From Muribaculaceae bacterium (GTDB lineage: Bacteria; Pseudomonadota; Alphaproteobacteria; Rs-D84), in contig JAMPEH010000099.1 in NCBI GenBank assembly GCA_023665245.1, positions 1-7,724 on the forward strand: DNA of 7,724 nt, given 5' to 3'. The position numbers and the translations under genes are program-made. Positions 6,911 to 7,724 of this stretch are shown piece by piece; positions within the stretch are counted from its first letter, which is position 1, and the number at the start of each line of letters is the position of its first letter. Below the pieces are notes generated by a model that was not told where the DNA came from, made no database searches, and saw nothing but the letters and a program-made list of their open reading frames with translations.

Positions 6911-6950
6911 TTGGTTTTTGAAAGAAATCAAGCGGCTATTTCTATTTTGA
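6903..6950 (+). terminator. Strong hairpin terminator after the ATPase gene
   Basis: ATAGCCGCTTG (6903-6913) and CAAGCGGCTAT (6929-6939) form a perfect 11-base stem. It extends inward with GTTT against AAAT (one wobble), leaving a small loop. TTTCTATTTT follows. It works in the + direction only, as there is no T run on the other side. It ends just before the ribosome site of the next gene, so it could also limit readthrough into the DUF3848-like pair. Confidence 0.85.
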
Positions 6951-6958
6951 AGGAGGTG
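6950..6958 (+). promoter_or_regulatory. Ribosome binding site of the first DUF3848-like gene
   Basis: AAGGAGGTG is a near-perfect Shine-Dalgarno sequence 8 bases before the ATG at 6967. The same nine bases recur with the same spacing before the paralogue at 7337. Confidence 0.9.
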
Positions 6959-6966
6959 TCCGAACA

Positions 6967-7302
6967 ATGGGCGAAAGAGATTATAACGCCTTGCTCTATG
7001 AGAAAGTGCAGGCGGAATACGACGCTTTTATCGGAGAACTGAAAACAAAACCCGCCGAGGAAGTTCTTGAAAGGGCGTATGAAAAAGTCTTTAAGGAAGA
7101 AATGGTCGGTATCTGTGAGTACGCAAATTTTGACCGCAAAGAAGCAAAGGCGATGTATCTTGAAAAGTATCCGCTTGATCGAATGTATCAGGATTGGCTG
7201 AAAAATGATGTCAGCTATATGGATATGCTTCGGGACAGCGTTGACGATTCTCTAAAGACTGCCGCTGCTGAACGCAGAGATAGGCAAAGAGATAGCAGAT
7301 AA
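6967..7302 (+). CDS. DUF3848-like small ICE protein, first of a tandem pair (111 residues)
   Basis: A small, charged, mostly helical protein without signal peptide or membrane segment; function unknown. It begins with the shared block DYNALLYEK (residues 5-13) and AEYD, has PAEEVLERAYEK, a central KEAKAMYLEKYPLDRMY segment and a basic end (RRDRQRDSR). It aligns with the protein encoded at 7337-7666: 14 of the first 25 residues are identical without a gap. It is the more divergent of the two from what I remember of DUF3848, so the family call rests mainly on its neighbour. A near-perfect ribosome site 8 bases upstream fixes the start. DUF3848-type genes are known mainly from ICEs of Clostridia and often lie near the large helicase and TOPRIM genes, as here. 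Transcription must come from readthrough of the hairpin at 6903 or from the weak upstream promoter candidate. An accessory role in element maintenance or transfer is inference. Confidence 0.8.
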   Translation: MGERDYNALLYEKVQAEYDAFIGELKTKPAEEVLERAYEKVFKEEMVGICEYANFDRKEAKAMYLEKYPLDRMYQDWLKNDVSYMDMLRDSVDDSLKTAAAERRDRQRDSR

Positions 7303-7319
7303 GTTTTATGCTCTATGTT

Positions 7320-7328
7320 AAGGAGGTG
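7320..7328 (+). promoter_or_regulatory. Ribosome binding site of the second DUF3848-like gene
   Basis: AAGGAGGTG lies 8 bases before the ATG at 7337. The leader AAGGAGGTGTTCGCATA copies the first paralogue's leader AAGGAGGTGTCCGAACA with three differences. Confidence 0.9.
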
Positions 7329-7336
7329 TTCGCATA

Positions 7337-7666
7337 ATGAGCAAAACAGATTATAACACCCTGCTCTACGAGAAAATGAAAGCTGAACAGGATAAATATC
7401 GTGGCTGGTTACTGGCACACGAGCCAGCCGAAATCTTAAATTATGCCCACGAATATGCCGTGCGTAGTGACATTGTAACAAGAATGAAAGACTTTAAGCT
7501 TGAACCGAAGCAGGCAAAGGCATTGTTGAAATCACCCTGTCCGCTTGATGATGTGTATAAGGAATTTGGTTACAGATATGAAATTTACCAAGAAGAAATT
7601 ACGGACAGCATTGAAACTCGTGCCAATGCTGTAATCAAGCGTGAAGCCGAAAGAGAAAGCCGGTGA
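7337..7666 (+). CDS. DUF3848 family small ICE protein, second of a tandem pair (109 residues)
   Basis: I recognise this from memory as a DUF3848 protein: the opening YNTLLYEKMKAEQDKYR (residues 6-22), then EPAEILNYAHEY, the central block KQAKALLKSPCPLDDVYKEF and the end TRANAVIKREAERESR fit that family. It is charged and helical, with no enzyme motif; the family has no established function that I know of. The start is fixed by AAGGAGGTG 8 bases upstream. It lies 34 bases after its paralogue and 5 bases before the next gene, so all three are probably cotranscribed, with translational coupling to the following gene. Compared with the first copy it keeps the SPCPLDDV block typical of the family, where the first has EKYPLDRM. 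This suggests the second copy is the standard one and the first a diverged duplicate. A role in conjugation or element stability is inference. Confidence 0.85.
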   Translation: MSKTDYNTLLYEKMKAEQDKYRGWLLAHEPAEILNYAHEYAVRSDIVTRMKDFKLEPKQAKALLKSPCPLDDVYKEFGYRYEIYQEEITDSIETRANAVIKREAERESR

Positions 7667-7671
7667 GGACA

Positions 7672-7724
7672 ATGCCGTATGTTTCCCCGGAGGTGATCGA
7701 ACAGGCAAGGCAAATTGACTTGCT
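7672..7724 (+). CDS. N-terminus of a CHC2/TOPRIM (DUF3991-type) mobile-element protein, cut by the window edge
   Basis: Only 17 complete codons are visible, MPYVSPEVIEQARQIDL plus the start of the next. From memory this matches the conserved opening of primase-like proteins of Clostridial ICEs that carry a CHC2-type zinc-binding domain, DUF3991 and a TOPRIM domain, which are usually several hundred residues long. None of those domains is visible here. The ATG follows the previous stop by 5 bases with only a partial Shine-Dalgarno (GAGG, 7665-7668), so coupling to the upstream gene is likely; an in-frame GTG at 7663 is a less likely start. Position next to DUF3848 genes agrees with the call. 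Confidence 0.6.
   Translation, partial: MPYVSPEVIEQARQIDL

Overview
The window reads as an internal stretch of an integrative and conjugative element (ICE) of the kind common in gut Clostridia (Lachnospiraceae/Ruminococcaceae-type Firmicutes; Tn1549-like cargo and conjugation gene sets). The grounds are the protein families (a giant methylase-helicase, a pair of DUF3848-like small proteins, the N-terminus of a CHC2/TOPRIM-type mobile-element protein), the strong AGGAGG ribosome binding sites, and every gene lying on the + strand with short gaps. This taxonomic and element assignment is from memory of the families, not from a search.

Layout. Positions 1-5090 are the 3' part of one very large gene. 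The reading frame is already open at the left edge, so its start lies outside the window. The visible 1695 residues hold a conserved N-terminal linker, an N6-adenine-type methyltransferase fold, a long middle region, a complete SNF2/superfamily-2 helicase core and a charged coiled-coil tail. It resembles the 'large polyvalent' methylase-helicases of conjugative elements and phages (compare phage P1 DarB), proteins thought to accompany or protect incoming DNA. A small unrecognised gene (5168-5485) follows, with its own Shine-Dalgarno site, a possible promoter and a clear intrinsic terminator.

Positions 5517-6950 form a self-contained AT-richer unit: two inverted repeats bracketing or overlapping a near-consensus extended -10 promoter, a 406-residue AAA_14-DUF4143 ATPase gene, and a strong hairpin terminator. 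A 10-base direct repeat occurs near both ends. It looks like a separately regulated cargo gene placed in the ICE operon, and it is the best candidate here for an under-described function.

From 6967 to the right edge the operon style returns: two tandem paralogous DUF3848-like genes with nearly duplicated leaders, then the first 17 complete codons of a CHC2/TOPRIM (DUF3991-type) gene cut by the window edge.

No rRNA, tRNA, CRISPR array, insertion sequence or integrase site was seen, and no gene-free stretch exceeds 300 bases. The longest gap is 5486-5653, described feature by feature.
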